Source: Aeromonas bivalvium (GTDB lineage: Bacteria; Pseudomonadota; Gammaproteobacteria; Enterobacterales; Aeromonadaceae). Taken from it: 39,961 nt of DNA. The notes under the pieces are model-generated. The model was not told where the DNA came from. It worked only from the letters and a program-made list of their open reading frames with translations, and searched no databases. A program made the translations under genes and the position numbers. The DNA is taken from positions 1 to 39,961 of the forward strand of contig NZ_CDBT01000048.1 of assembly GCF_000819765.1 (NCBI RefSeq), given 5' to 3'. Below are positions 20,332 through 28,575 of the stretch, piece after piece. How positions within the stretch are numbered: position 1 is the first letter of the stretch; every line of letters starts with the position of its first letter.

Positions 20332-21492
20332 ATGATCCCCTCTCACCGTTATTCCTTCGCCCCCTGGCGCCTCGGCGCACTGCTGGCTGCCGCCGTGCTG
20401 GCGGGCTGCGCCAGCGAACCCCTTGCCCCGGTACAGGATGCGGCGGCCATCGCCAAGCTGCCCAAGGCGATGCAGCCGCAAAAACCGGCCGACATGAAGA
20501 GCCGCATCGTGCGCTTCCTGCCGCGCCAGGTGCCAGACAAGCCGGGCTGGGCCAACGACGTGGTGACGGCGCTCTCGACGCAGGGACTGACGGTGAGCGA
20601 TCACAATGTCTGCAGCGTGCTGGCGGTGGCGGAGCAGGAGGCCACCTATCAGGCGGATCCCGTGGTGCCCAACCTCAACAAGATTGCCTGGAAGGAGATC
20701 AACGCCCGGGCTGCCAAGCTGCTCATTCCCGAGTTCGTGGTGCGCACGGCCCTCTCCATCAATTCCCCCACTGGCAAGAGCTATGCCGAACGCATCGACA
20801 AGCTTCGCACCGAGCGGGAGATGAGCGAGATCTTCGAGGACATGATAGGCATGCTGCCCATGGGCAGACGGCTCTTTGGCGACCTCAATCCGGTGCGCAC
20901 CGGCGGCCCCATGCAGGTGAGCGTGGCCTTTGCCGAGGCCAACGCCCGGGGCTACCCCTATCCCGTCAAGGAGTCCATCCGCCACGAGGTGTTCACCCGC
21001 CGTGGCGGCATCTGGTTTGGCACCAGACACATCTTCGGCTATCCCGCCGACTACCCGGACACCCTCTACCGTTTCGCCGACTTCAATGCAGGCTGGTACG
21101 CGAGCCGCAACGCCGCCTTCCAGGCCGCGGTGAGCCGGGTCAGCGGCAAGCCCCTGGCCCTGGACGGGGATCTCGTCCGCTACGACTCGGATCTGCCCGG
21201 CAAGACGGAGCTGGCGGTGCACAGCATCGCCAGCCGCGTCAACATGAGCAAGCAGGCCATCCACCAGAGCCTGAAGCTGGGAGACAGCAGCGAGTTTGCC
21301 AAGACCGACCTCTACTACAGGGTCTTCGCCCTGGCCGACCAGCAGGCGGGCAAGCGCCAGCCTCGCGCCATCTTGCCCGGCATCCAGCTAAAGAGCCCCA
21401 AGATCACCCGCAACCTCACCACCGCCTGGTTCGCCAAGCGGGTGGATGACAGGGAGCAGGCCTGCGTCAGAAAGATGGCGACCATTCGCTAA
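20332..21492 (+). CDS. DUF1615 outer-membrane lipoprotein (YaiW-like)
   Basis: The 386-residue protein starts with a lipoprotein signal peptide ending in the lipobox LAGC (cysteine near residue 26), so it should be lipidated and go to the outer membrane. The rest matches DUF1615, the family of E. coli YaiW; conserved-looking stretches include QEATYQADPVVPNL and RHEVFTRRGGIWFGTRHIF. Function is not established, though E. coli yaiW is coupled to the peptide-uptake gene sbmA; no sbmA is present here. AGGAAG precedes the ATG and a strong terminator follows. Confidence 0.85.
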   Translation: MIPSHRYSFAPWRLGALLAAAVLAGCASEPLAPVQDAAAIAKLPKAMQPQKPADMKSRIVRFLPRQVPDKPGWANDVVTALSTQGLTVSDHNVCSVLAVAEQEATYQADPVVPNLNKIAWKEINARAAKLLIPEFVVRTALSINSPTGKSYAERIDKLRTEREMSEIFEDMIGMLPMGRRLFGDLNPVRTGGPMQVSVAFAEANARGYPYPVKESIRHEVFTRRGGIWFGTRHIFGYPADYPDTLYRFADFNAGWYASRNAAFQAAVSRVSGKPLALDGDLVRYDSDLPGKTELAVHSIASRVNMSKQAIHQSLKLGDSSEFAKTDLYYRVFALADQQAGKRQPRAILPGIQLKSPKITRNLTTAWFAKRVDDREQACVRKMATIR

Positions 21493-21499
21493 AAAGGAT

Positions 21500-21529
21500 C
21501 AAGGGCGGCCCATGGGCCGCCCTTGTTTC
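21500..21529. terminator. Terminator between DUF1615 and NERD genes
   Basis: A 12-bp inverted repeat (CAAGGGCGGCCC and its complement) with a 2-nt centre is followed by TTTC on the plus strand. The two flanking genes converge on it. Confidence 0.8.
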
Positions 21530-21552
21530 AGTTCCAACCGCATGTTCAGGGT

Positions 21553-22344
21553 TCAGGCCCTGGTGTCCTGTGTCGCCGCGCCATGGCGCGTCTTCGCAAG
21601 GGTCAGCACCCCCCTGCATGTCGGGTAGCCGCTGCATCCCCAGAACTGATGGCCTCTGTTTTCTCCCCGGCTGGCGGTACGCAAGACCATGGCATTGCCA
21701 CATCTTGGGCAAGACGGGCTCGGATCATCGAGCGGTTGGCGGGTGACAGGGGAGGGCACCTTCCCCTTCTCCTCAGGTTCGGTGGCTGCGAACAACGGCT
21801 TGCGTGGCGCCTCGCCGTGGCGCGCCTTCAGCTGGGCCACATGCTGTCTGTGGGTCTGCCAGTTGGGAGCCAGTCGTTCCTGCTGTATGGTCTCGACCAC
21901 CCGGATGACCTCGGCCGGGGTCAAGACAGGAGTGGTCTTCCCTTTGATATGGCGAATCAATCCACGGTGCATGACGTTGTCCGGCATGGGGGTCTTGAAG
22001 GTGCAATCGCCAATAAAGCAGATGACAGAATGGAGCTGATGGTCCGCTAGCCCCAGCAGGGATTTGAGAGTCATCATGTGCAGGTGGTTCTGGTGCAGGG
22101 GGTTCTGAAAGCTGTACCTGCGGCGATAGATGTGCTGGGTCCAGCGTTTATGGGCCGGGTTGCCGACGATCCAGCCTTTCATGTTTTTGGTCTCGATCAC
22201 GAAGATCCCGAAGCGCGACACAATGACATGGTCTATCTGGGTGCTGCCCTGGGGGATGGGCAGGGTCACGTCCTTGAGCAGGTGATATTCCCGCTGGTCG
22301 AGCAAGAGACGGAGGCCGAGACTGATCACCCACTCCCCGACCAT
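21553..22344 (-). pseudogene. NERD nuclease-related protein with C4 zinc finger; N-terminus frameshifted
   Basis: The open frame of 263 residues has a NERD domain (about 30-130; key stretch IDHVIVSRFGIFVIETKN) and a C-terminal topoisomerase-type C4 zinc ribbon (CPRCG ... CSGYPTC). Related proteins usually start with a membrane helix before PWFKG. Here the codons for that helix (YLLPLLLIAVLIKTPWFKG) are in frame upstream of the ATG at 22344 but have no start codon before a stop at 22447-22449. An ATG at 22445 with GGAG upstream lies one frame off and would join it if one C were added to either C5 tract (22407-22411 or 22389-22393). The gene is either damaged, phase-variable or translated from the internal ATG. 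NERD function is inferred to be nucleic-acid processing. Confidence 0.75.
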
Positions 22345-22558
22345 CCCCTTGAACCAGGGGGTCTTGATCAGAACGGCAATCAGCAGCAGGGGGAGCAGAT
22401 AGCCGAGGGGGATAGCAAAGGAGCAATAACGGCAGTGAAGTCCATTTCACCGAGTCTCCATGGTGTCTTGTTGAAGGGGCCTGCCTCGAGAGGGCGCAGC
22501 TTGCTGCATCTGGGGAACTTGCGCCTTGACCGGTTGCCTGTCTCTGTCGCTCGGCGTA

Positions 22559-23113
22559 CTAGACCCGCAGCAGGCCGCGAAAGCCCCTGGCGGCATAGTA
22601 GGACTGGGGGCCGTTGTGGTACAGGAACACGCTGTCGTAGCGGCGATCGCAGAACAGGGCGCCGCCGAGCGTCCTGATCGCCTCCGGGGTCTGTATCCAG
22701 CTCGATGTCTTGGCATCGAAGCAGCCCAGGGTCTGCAGCGCCCGATATTCGGCCTCCGTCAGCAGTGAGATGCCCATCTTGGCGGCCAGCTCGGTCGCGC
22801 AGCCTGCGGGCTTGTTCTCCTTTCTCGACGCCAGTGCCGCGCCGTCATAACAGAGGCTCCTGCGTCCACTTGGACTCTCGGCGCTGCAGTCACAGAAGAG
22901 AAACTGCCCGCTCTGGCGATCCTGGCCGATGACATCGGGCTCACCGCCGCTGCTCTCCATCTCGTGGAGCGAGCGCAGCGACTGGGGGCTGACATCGAGT
23001 CTGGCGCGCACCTGTGACCAGGTGATCCCCTGGTGGCGATGCTGGTGCCGCTCGAAGCGGGCCTGCAAGGTGGCGAGCAGCTCATCAATCTGCGTCTTGG
23101 TCAATTTCATCAT
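22559..23113 (-). CDS. DUF4256 family protein
   Basis: The 184-residue protein matches DUF4256 along its whole length: LLATLQARFERHQHRHQGI near the start, GGEPDVIGQD, FCDCSAESPSGRRSLCYD, a KTSSWIQTP stretch and the C-terminal GALFCDRRYDSVFLYHNG. The family is soluble and uncharacterised. GAGG lies 4 nt before the first of two ATGs. It sits 30 bp downstream of the beta-barrel gene on the same strand, so the two may be co-transcribed. Confidence 0.85.
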   Translation of the reverse strand: MMKLTKTQIDELLATLQARFERHQHRHQGITWSQVRARLDVSPQSLRSLHEMESSGGEPDVIGQDRQSGQFLFCDCSAESPSGRRSLCYDGAALASRKENKPAGCATELAAKMGISLLTEAEYRALQTLGCFDAKTSSWIQTPEAIRTLGGALFCDRRYDSVFLYHNGPQSYYAARGFRGLLRV

Positions 23114-23143
23114 GCTACCTCGTTCTCGTTGGGGTTTTCGCCG

Positions 23144-24121
23144 TCAGAAACTCATCGCCAGACCGATGGCGTAGCCGCTGGTGTTGTTGCCGAACATGAA
23201 GCGGTACATGAGGCGGGTGCGGGTGACCAGCACCTGGTATTTGCTGGAGTCGAGCTCGAAACCGACCCCGATGGAGTTGAGGGCGTTGAAGCCGAGCAGG
23301 CCCCGCTGATCCCCCAGGTATTCGGTGCGGGCTCCCTCCAGCACGTAGCGCAGCGGCCGATCGAGCAGGGTCCACTCAAACAGGGGGGCTCGGCGGCGCA
23401 GATAGATGCCGATGTTCTCGGCGTTCGCCTCGCCCCTGACACTCGGGCTGGTGCCAAAGGTGCTTTGCAGATGGAGGAAGGAGTAGCGAAACTCGGCGTC
23501 GATATCCTGGCTGTCGGAAAACAGCTCGTAGTCGAGCATGAGGGAGCCGCCGAGGCCATAGACGTTGAGTTGGCCGTTATCGAGAAAATCGAGGCCGCGC
23601 CCCGTCTTGCGATTGAGGTACCAGTTGCCTATCTGGATGTCGCTCGCCACAGTGCCAAGGGAAAAATTGGCGATGGGGCGCAGTACCCAGTTGGGGGCTA
23701 TGGTGAAGTCCCAGCCGATGCCGCCGGTGGCGGTCAGGCTGTTCCATTTGGCCGGGATGAGGCGGCTCTCTGCCCCCTGGCTGATGACGAACTTGGGGTC
23801 GTAGCGGCTGTAGCCCAGGTTGCCTTCCAGATAGATGGGGACCTCCTTGCTCATGGTGGCCCCTCCACCCAGCTGGCTCATGGTCAATGCCGCCTGTTGA
23901 CCGCTGCCCCCCGAGATATCCAGATTGCTGGAGGTGATGTCGGGGATCACGTTGAAGGTCATCAGGGAGACCACGGCATTGGCCCGCTCCTGCAAGCGGG
24001 CATCGACGGCGCCGTCTGCGGCCAGGGCGGGCAGGGCCCAGCAGCTGATGGCCAGCAGCGAGATGCGCCCGGCGCCCCCATGGCGCGGCGTGCGTCTGTG
24101 GTCAAATGGCGTCGCTCCCAT
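23144..24121 (-). CDS. Outer-membrane beta-barrel, possible solitary autotransporter-type
   Basis: The 325-residue protein has a signal peptide (cleavage likely after PALA, near residue 34), alternating amphipathic strands, and a C-terminal phenylalanine in GLAMSF, the usual end of outer-membrane barrels. The segment ANAVVSLMTFNVIPDITSSNL and the overall size recall the family of 'solitary' autotransporter beta-barrels found in Vibrio and relatives, which have no passenger. That family call is from memory and only moderate. AGGGAA lies about 5 nt before the ATG. It is divergent from rhlE. Confidence 0.7.
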   Translation of the reverse strand: MGATPFDHRRTPRHGGAGRISLLAISCWALPALAADGAVDARLQERANAVVSLMTFNVIPDITSSNLDISGGSGQQAALTMSQLGGGATMSKEVPIYLEGNLGYSRYDPKFVISQGAESRLIPAKWNSLTATGGIGWDFTIAPNWVLRPIANFSLGTVASDIQIGNWYLNRKTGRGLDFLDNGQLNVYGLGGSLMLDYELFSDSQDIDAEFRYSFLHLQSTFGTSPSVRGEANAENIGIYLRRRAPLFEWTLLDRPLRYVLEGARTEYLGDQRGLLGFNALNSIGVGFELDSSKYQVLVTRTRLMYRFMFGNNTSGYAIGLAMSF

Positions 24122-24444
24122 ACCTCTTCCCTGTGATGGCGCCCGGTCCGGGCGAGGATGGTTCGAGTCTACCTCAGGAACCGGCGGCGTTCATCGCCGC
24201 GCCGCCCTGGTTGGGCCAGAAAAGGGATCCCGGGCCTGCCGCGCCGCGTCCTCGCCCGCCAGATGGGGTTGGGGGCTTGCCGGGGCGATTATTTGCCACG
24301 CATTGGCGCCGAAAATTTGTTACACTCCGCGCCCGCCATTTTCCGGCTCGCCTGCAGACCCTGTCAGGCCAGGCCGATCCCTGGCATCCCCAGTGGCCCG
24401 CCGGGCCGCAGACAACGACAGCTTTGCTGGAACACAGGAAACCC
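24122..24444. other. Divergent promoter region, beta-barrel / rhlE
   Basis: This 323-bp gap is GC-rich apart from a short AT-rich element at 24288-24326 that holds the rhlE promoter. The leader from there to rhlE is about 110 nt, typical of DEAD-box helicase genes, which are often controlled post-transcriptionally. No further structure was recognised. Confidence 0.5.
24318..24326 (+). promoter_or_regulatory. Extended -10 promoter of rhlE
   Basis: TGTTACACT fits the extended -10 pattern TGnTATAAT. A weak -35 is the only other element. Confidence 0.5.
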
Positions 24445-25734
24445 ATGATGAAATTTGAATCATTCGATTTTGCCCCCGAGATTTTGCGCGCCGTCTCGGA
24501 GTGTGGTTATCAGGAGATGACCCCTGTGCAGCAACAGGCGATCCCGTCCATACGCCGTGGTCAGGATGTGCTGGCCAGCGCCCAGACCGGGACCGGCAAG
24601 ACGGCCGCCTTCGCCCTGCCCATACTGCAGCGCCTGGTAGACAACCCCGCGCCGGTGCAGCCGTCCAACACCCGGGTGCTGATCCTGACCCCGACCCGCG
24701 AGCTGGCGGCCCAGGTGGCGAGCAACATCAAGGATTTTGCCAAGTACCTGGATCTCGGCGTGCTGACCATTGTCGGCGGCGGCAAGCAGGACGTGCAGGC
24801 CCGTCGCCTCAAGGCCGGTGCCCACATCATAGTGGCGACCCCGGGGCGGCTGCTCGAACACCTCACCGCCTGCAACCTCAGCCTCTCCGGGGTCGAGACC
24901 CTGGTGCTGGACGAAGCGGACCGTATCCTCGACATGGGGTTCAGCGCCGATGTGCAGCAGATCCTGCAAGCGGTCAACAAGGCGCGCCAGAGCCTGCTCT
25001 TCTCCGCCACCTTCTCCGATGGCGTCAAGAAGCTGGCCAAGGTGATGCTGGACAGGCCGCAGATCGTCAGCGTCAACAAGCAGAACTCCACCGCCGACAC
25101 CGTGAGCCACACCGTCTATCCGGTGGAGCAAAAGCGCAAGCGCGAGCTGCTCTCCGAGCTGGTCGGTACCAAGAACTGGCAGCAGGTGCTGGTGTTTGCC
25201 AGCACCCGCGACAGCTGTGACGAACTGGTGGCAGAGCTCAACCTCGATGGCATCAAGGCCGCCGTGGTCCACGGCGAGAAGGCCCAGGGCAGCCGTCGCC
25301 GCGCCCTGCGCGAGTTCATGGAAGGCAAGGTGCGGGTGCTGGTCTCCACCGAGGTGGCGGCCCGGGGCCTGGACATCCCGAACCTGGAATACGTGGTCAA
25401 CTATGACCTGCCCTTCCTGGCCGAAGATTACGTCCACCGCATCGGCCGCACCGGCCGCGCCGGCAAGAGCGGCATGGCCATCTCCTTCGTCAGCCGCGAG
25501 GAAGAGCGTACCCTGCTGGAGATAGAGGCACTGATCGGTCAGAAGATCCGCCGCATCATGGTGCCGGGCTACGAGGTGAGCAGCCGGGACGAGCTCATCA
25601 AGCAGCTGCAGGAGCGTCGCCGCTTTGGCAAGAAGCCCCAGCGTGCTGACAACGCCGCCGCCCAGGTGATGGCCGAGGCCAAGTTGCAGAGCCAGCGTGC
25701 CCGTCTGCGCAAGACGGCCCGCAAGGCCAAGTAA
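24445..25734 (+). CDS. rhlE: DEAD-box RNA helicase, RhlE subfamily
   Basis: The 429-residue protein carries the Q motif (FESFDFAPEILRAV ... TPVQQQAIP), motif I AQTGTGKT, Ia PTRELA, II DEAD, III SAT, V ARGLDIP and VI HRIGRTGRAG, i.e. an intact ATP-dependent RNA unwinding core. The C-terminal tail (about 375-429) is short, basic and Gln/Lys/Arg-rich, as in RhlE-type enzymes that act in ribosome assembly or RNA decay. AGGAAA precedes two consecutive ATGs. The frame is open far upstream across the promoter, which I excluded. Subfamily assignment is by similarity to E. coli RhlE and is good, but other DEAD-box paralogues are possible. Confidence 0.92.
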   Translation: MMKFESFDFAPEILRAVSECGYQEMTPVQQQAIPSIRRGQDVLASAQTGTGKTAAFALPILQRLVDNPAPVQPSNTRVLILTPTRELAAQVASNIKDFAKYLDLGVLTIVGGGKQDVQARRLKAGAHIIVATPGRLLEHLTACNLSLSGVETLVLDEADRILDMGFSADVQQILQAVNKARQSLLFSATFSDGVKKLAKVMLDRPQIVSVNKQNSTADTVSHTVYPVEQKRKRELLSELVGTKNWQQVLVFASTRDSCDELVAELNLDGIKAAVVHGEKAQGSRRRALREFMEGKVRVLVSTEVAARGLDIPNLEYVVNYDLPFLAEDYVHRIGRTGRAGKSGMAISFVSREEERTLLEIEALIGQKIRRIMVPGYEVSSRDELIKQLQERRRFGKKPQRADNAAAQVMAEAKLQSQRARLRKTARKAK

Positions 25735-25778
25735 GTCGAGGGCCGCCGGGGGATCCCCGGCCGGTGTCTACCCTGTTC

Positions 25779-25800
25779 AAAGGCGCCTCGGCGCCTTTTT
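25779..25800 (+). terminator. Terminator of rhlE
   Basis: The stem AAAGGCGCC / GGCGCCTTT with a minimal loop ends in T5. Confidence 0.88.
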
Positions 25801-25845
25801 GATGACGAGGCTTGTGAGCCTCCCCGGATCTGCCCAGGAGTCGTG

Positions 25846-26493
25846 ATGAGCGATGTGAGAGTGCAAACCTATAACCAGGCCCTGCTGGAGATGGCCAGCG
25901 CCAGTCTGGCCGAACTGGCCCGCACCGGGGCGGGGCGCGCCCCCCGCACCCAGGCTCAGGAGAGCCACTTTCTGAGCCTCTGGCTCGCCGATTCCCTCAA
26001 GGAGAAGCGCTTCTCCCGCCTGGTGATGGAGGATCTCAAGGGCTGGGTGCAGCAGGCGCGCACCCAGGGGGCGGGGGCCGATCTCAAGGGATTGCTGTCG
26101 CGCATCGTGCGTCACTACAGCCAGGCGGCGAGCGAGGGGCTGGGGGCCCGTCTGATGGCGCTGCTGGACGACTGCGAGCAGGCGGGCTGGCAGCGGATCA
26201 CCGAGTACGCGCTCGATGGCAAGGCCAGGCTCGCAAGCCAGGGACAGGCCTCCATCGTCATCTGCGCCGCCGAGCTGGCCAGCGCCCTGGCGGGGGATGA
26301 ACTGGTGGCGCCGCTCACCCTCTATGTGCGCGGCGACGAGCAGCAGCTGGCCTGGTTCGCGCAGTGCCACGGCCTGCTCATCGGCCAGGGCAACAAAAAA
26401 CAGACCCGGGTGAAGCATCACAAGGGACACCTGCTGATGCCCGCCAACGCCCTGCCTGCCCTGGCCCTGCTGGCGCAAGAGCGTCGCATCTGA
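25846..26493 (+). CDS. DUF2913-like protein
   Basis: The 215-residue soluble protein lacks signal or membrane segments. The pattern in the first third (HFLSLWLADSLKEKRFSRLVMEDLKGW) and a central E/D-rich strand region leading to APLTLYVRGDEQQLAWFA resemble the DUF2913 family of Vibrio and Aeromonas, whose role is unknown. AGGAG lies 5 nt before the ATG; a GTG one codon earlier is in frame. It lies between terminators, so it appears to be a single-gene unit. Family call is moderate. Confidence 0.65.
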   Translation: MSDVRVQTYNQALLEMASASLAELARTGAGRAPRTQAQESHFLSLWLADSLKEKRFSRLVMEDLKGWVQQARTQGAGADLKGLLSRIVRHYSQAASEGLGARLMALLDDCEQAGWQRITEYALDGKARLASQGQASIVICAAELASALAGDELVAPLTLYVRGDEQQLAWFAQCHGLLIGQGNKKQTRVKHHKGHLLMPANALPALALLAQERRI

Positions 26494-26526
26494 ACCCGCC
26501 AGGTCTGCCCTTCCTCTGACTCAGCC

Positions 26527-26553
26527 AACCCCGATCCCGCATCGGGGTTTTTT
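26527..26553 (+). terminator. Terminator of the DUF2913 gene
   Basis: The stem AACCCCGAT / ATCGGGGTT with a 5-nt loop ends in T6. Confidence 0.92.
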
Positions 26554-26759
26554 GTGGCTCGCCTCTGCCAGCCTGGCGTCGCTCTCTGCCGCATCCCCGT
26601 CTTCTGGCCCCTTGGCCCCGCCATCTGGGGGGCCTCTGCCGAGCCCCCCGTACGGAGGGGCTTCCCCCATATGGAGGGCGGGGGCCGGGGGGCATCTGCC
26701 TTAGGGTGGTTTGGCCCCAAAGAGGGCCGGAAGCAAACCAATCATTTCAAGGAGAGAAG

Positions 26760-27812
26760 ATGAAAGCGACACCGATAGCCCTGCTGCTGGCGGGCCTGCT
26801 GGGTTCCCCCCTCTGCGCCGCGAGTCTGGATGCCAGCCTGACGCTGCAAGAGGGAGCAGGGGAGGATGTGAGAGTACGGGTGACCTTGACCAACCAGAGC
26901 AACAAGCCGGTGCGGCTGCTCAAATGGCAGCTGCCGGGCGGGGACGATGCCCCCCTGTTTGTGGTGGAGCGCGATGGTCAGCCCGTGGCCTATCAGGGGG
27001 CCCTGATCAAGCGTGCCCAGCCGGGGGCGCAGGACTACCAGCGCCTGGCCGCCGGCGAGAGCCTGGTGCTGGAGGCGGAAGTGTCCGGCCTCTATGACAT
27101 GAGCGCCCAGGGGGAGTACAGCATCCGCTATCGCCTGCCCCGGCTGCCGGGGGAGGGAAACACCAAGGGGGGGCGTAGCGCCAAGGCGGCCGCCGATGCC
27201 GGGGAGTCCAACGCCGTTAGCCTCTGGCTGGACGGGGTCGCGAGCGACGAGCGGGTACTGGCCAAGGCCCAGATCGCCGAACCGGCCGCCGCCGGGGGCT
27301 CGGTGAGTTTCACCGGCCGCTGCACCAACAGCCAGAAGAGCCAGATCGTCTCCGCCCTGGATGCCGCCGGCACCATGACAGCGGACTCTCTTGCCTATCT
27401 GGCGGTGGACAAGCCAGATGGCCAACGTTATCGCAGCTGGTTCGGCGCTTATGACGCCAGCCGCTGGAGCCAGGCCGAGGGTCACTTCGACAAGGTGAGG
27501 GAAGCCATCGCGGACAAACCGCTCACCTTCGACTGTGGCTGCAAGCAGAGCTACTTTGCCTACGTCTACCCGGATCAGCCCTACAAGGTCTATCTGTGCA
27601 AGAGTTTCTGGAGTGCGGCCAATACCGGCACGGATTCCCGCGCCGGCACCATCATCCACGAGCTGACCCACTTCAATGTGGTGGCAGGCACGGATGATCT
27701 GGGTTACGGTCAAGCCAATGCCCGCAACCTGGCGAGCACGGACCCGGTCGCGGCGCTCAACAACGCCGACAGCCACGAATATTTTGCCGAGAATACCCCG
27801 AACGAACAGTGA
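26760..27812 (+). CDS. Secreted aspzincin (M35) metalloprotease, AsaP1/EprA1-like
   Basis: The 350-residue precursor has a signal peptide (about 1-21), a propeptide (about 22-170) and a catalytic domain of about 19 kDa. The zinc site is HELTH (residues 300-304) followed by GTDDLGYG, the GTXXDXXYG signature whose aspartate completes the aspzincin zinc site. Family: deuterolysin / peptidyl-Lys endopeptidase; AsaP1 of A. salmonicida and EprA1 of A. hydrophila have this layout and are secreted, AsaP1 being a toxic caseinolytic protease. Export is probably Sec plus type II secretion. Cysteines (CTNSQ, DCGCK, LCKS) would form disulfides. AAGGAG is 5 nt before the ATG. The next gene encodes a homologue of its propeptide. 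Confidence 0.95.
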   Translation: MKATPIALLLAGLLGSPLCAASLDASLTLQEGAGEDVRVRVTLTNQSNKPVRLLKWQLPGGDDAPLFVVERDGQPVAYQGALIKRAQPGAQDYQRLAAGESLVLEAEVSGLYDMSAQGEYSIRYRLPRLPGEGNTKGGRSAKAAADAGESNAVSLWLDGVASDERVLAKAQIAEPAAAGGSVSFTGRCTNSQKSQIVSALDAAGTMTADSLAYLAVDKPDGQRYRSWFGAYDASRWSQAEGHFDKVREAIADKPLTFDCGCKQSYFAYVYPDQPYKVYLCKSFWSAANTGTDSRAGTIIHELTHFNVVAGTDDLGYGQANARNLASTDPVAALNNADSHEYFAENTPNEQ

Positions 27813-27818
27813 ATCGAC

Positions 27819-27840
27819 AGGGGGCCTCGGCCCCCTTTTT
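27819..27840 (+). terminator. Terminator between protease and propeptide homologue
   Basis: The stem AGGGGGCC / GGCCCCCT with a minimal loop and T5 fills the 40-bp gap between the two genes. Partial read-through would let the downstream gene be expressed at a lower level than the protease. Confidence 0.85.
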
Positions 27841-27855
27841 GATGGAGGCAACATG

Positions 27856-28311
27856 ATGGCACTCCTGCTCGGCAGCGCCCTTGGCCTGGGCGCCTTGCAG
27901 TGCGAGTTAGACGTCAGGGCCCAGAGCCGGGTCGATGAGCCCCTGGCCCTGGCCATGGCGCTCAGCAATCAGGGAGAAGATACCCTGGAGGTGCTGAGCT
28001 GGTTTACCCCCTTCGAAGGCTGGTTTGCCGACGCCATCGATCTGACCCTGGATGGGCAGGTCATCCCCTACCAGGGACCGCTGGCCAAGCGGGGCGACCC
28101 TGGCGCCGATGACCGGCTGATCATAGGCCCCAGGCAGCGGATCAAGGCCGAGGCCGAACTGACCCAGGTCTATGATCTGAGCCGTCCAGGGCACTACCGC
28201 CTCAGTTACCGTTCCATGCCGGTGCAAGATGATCAGGAGCTGAGCCCCAGGTGTCCCCCTGTGCGCTTCGAGCGGCTGGCCCTGCCCGCGAGCGAGGAGC
28301 CGGCGCAGTGA
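27856..28311 (+). CDS. Stand-alone homologue of the aspzincin propeptide
   Basis: The 151-residue protein has a hydrophobic N-terminus (about 1-16) usable as a signal peptide and then one domain that aligns with the propeptide of the upstream protease. Shared features are the hydrophobic strand ending in W, then DGQ-(V/P)-x-YQGxLxKRxxPGAxD, an (E)AE(L/V)xxxYD turn, and GxYxxxYR. The catalytic domain is absent. It sits 43 bp downstream on the same strand, with GGAGG 7 nt before the chosen ATG (another ATG is at 27853). Because propeptides of this family inhibit or fold their protease, a periplasmic inhibitor or chaperone for the upstream enzyme is inferred. Family homology is seen; function is not proven. 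Confidence 0.8.
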   Translation: MALLLGSALGLGALQCELDVRAQSRVDEPLALAMALSNQGEDTLEVLSWFTPFEGWFADAIDLTLDGQVIPYQGPLAKRGDPGADDRLIIGPRQRIKAEAELTQVYDLSRPGHYRLSYRSMPVQDDQELSPRCPPVRFERLALPASEEPAQ

Positions 28312-28455
28312 CGCAGGGCCTTTCATTGGTCCGGCATGGCCAAGAGCGGCTGTGCCGGGCTGCCGTCCCGTAGCGAAATAGCTCTCTTTCTTGGCCTGAG
28401 CCCAGGGCGCGTGCCCAGCCGACTTTTCCAGGCCGACGCGCTTGACCCCCTTGTT

Positions 28456-28541
28456 TATACTCTGTGCTGGCTCTGGGGCCAGTCTGTTCATTCCCTGTCC
28501 CTGCGAGTCAGCTGACGGCGCCCTGTTTGGCGCCCCTTTTT
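28456..28541 (+). ncRNA. Possible short transcript or leader before the SRPBCC gene
   Basis: A TATACT box (28456-28461) is followed about 55 bp later by a hairpin GGCGCC / GGCGCC with CC and T5 (28517-28541), enough for a transcript of about 75 nt. No good -35 was found at normal spacing. It could be a small RNA or simply a terminated leader of the following gene. Confidence 0.25.
28516..28541 (+). terminator. Terminator upstream of the SRPBCC gene
   Basis: The stem GGCGCC / GGCGCC (6-nt loop) is followed by CC and T5. It lies 35 bp before the next start codon, and may end read-through from the protease locus. Confidence 0.65.
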
Positions 28542-28575
28542 ACCGACCCTGCCCGGGCCACAAGGGAGCACTGCC

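Noticed and set aside
26554..26763. 69-codon plus-strand frame before the protease gene
   Set aside because: Pro/Gly/Arg-rich frame with no ribosome site that ends over the protease ribosome site and start.
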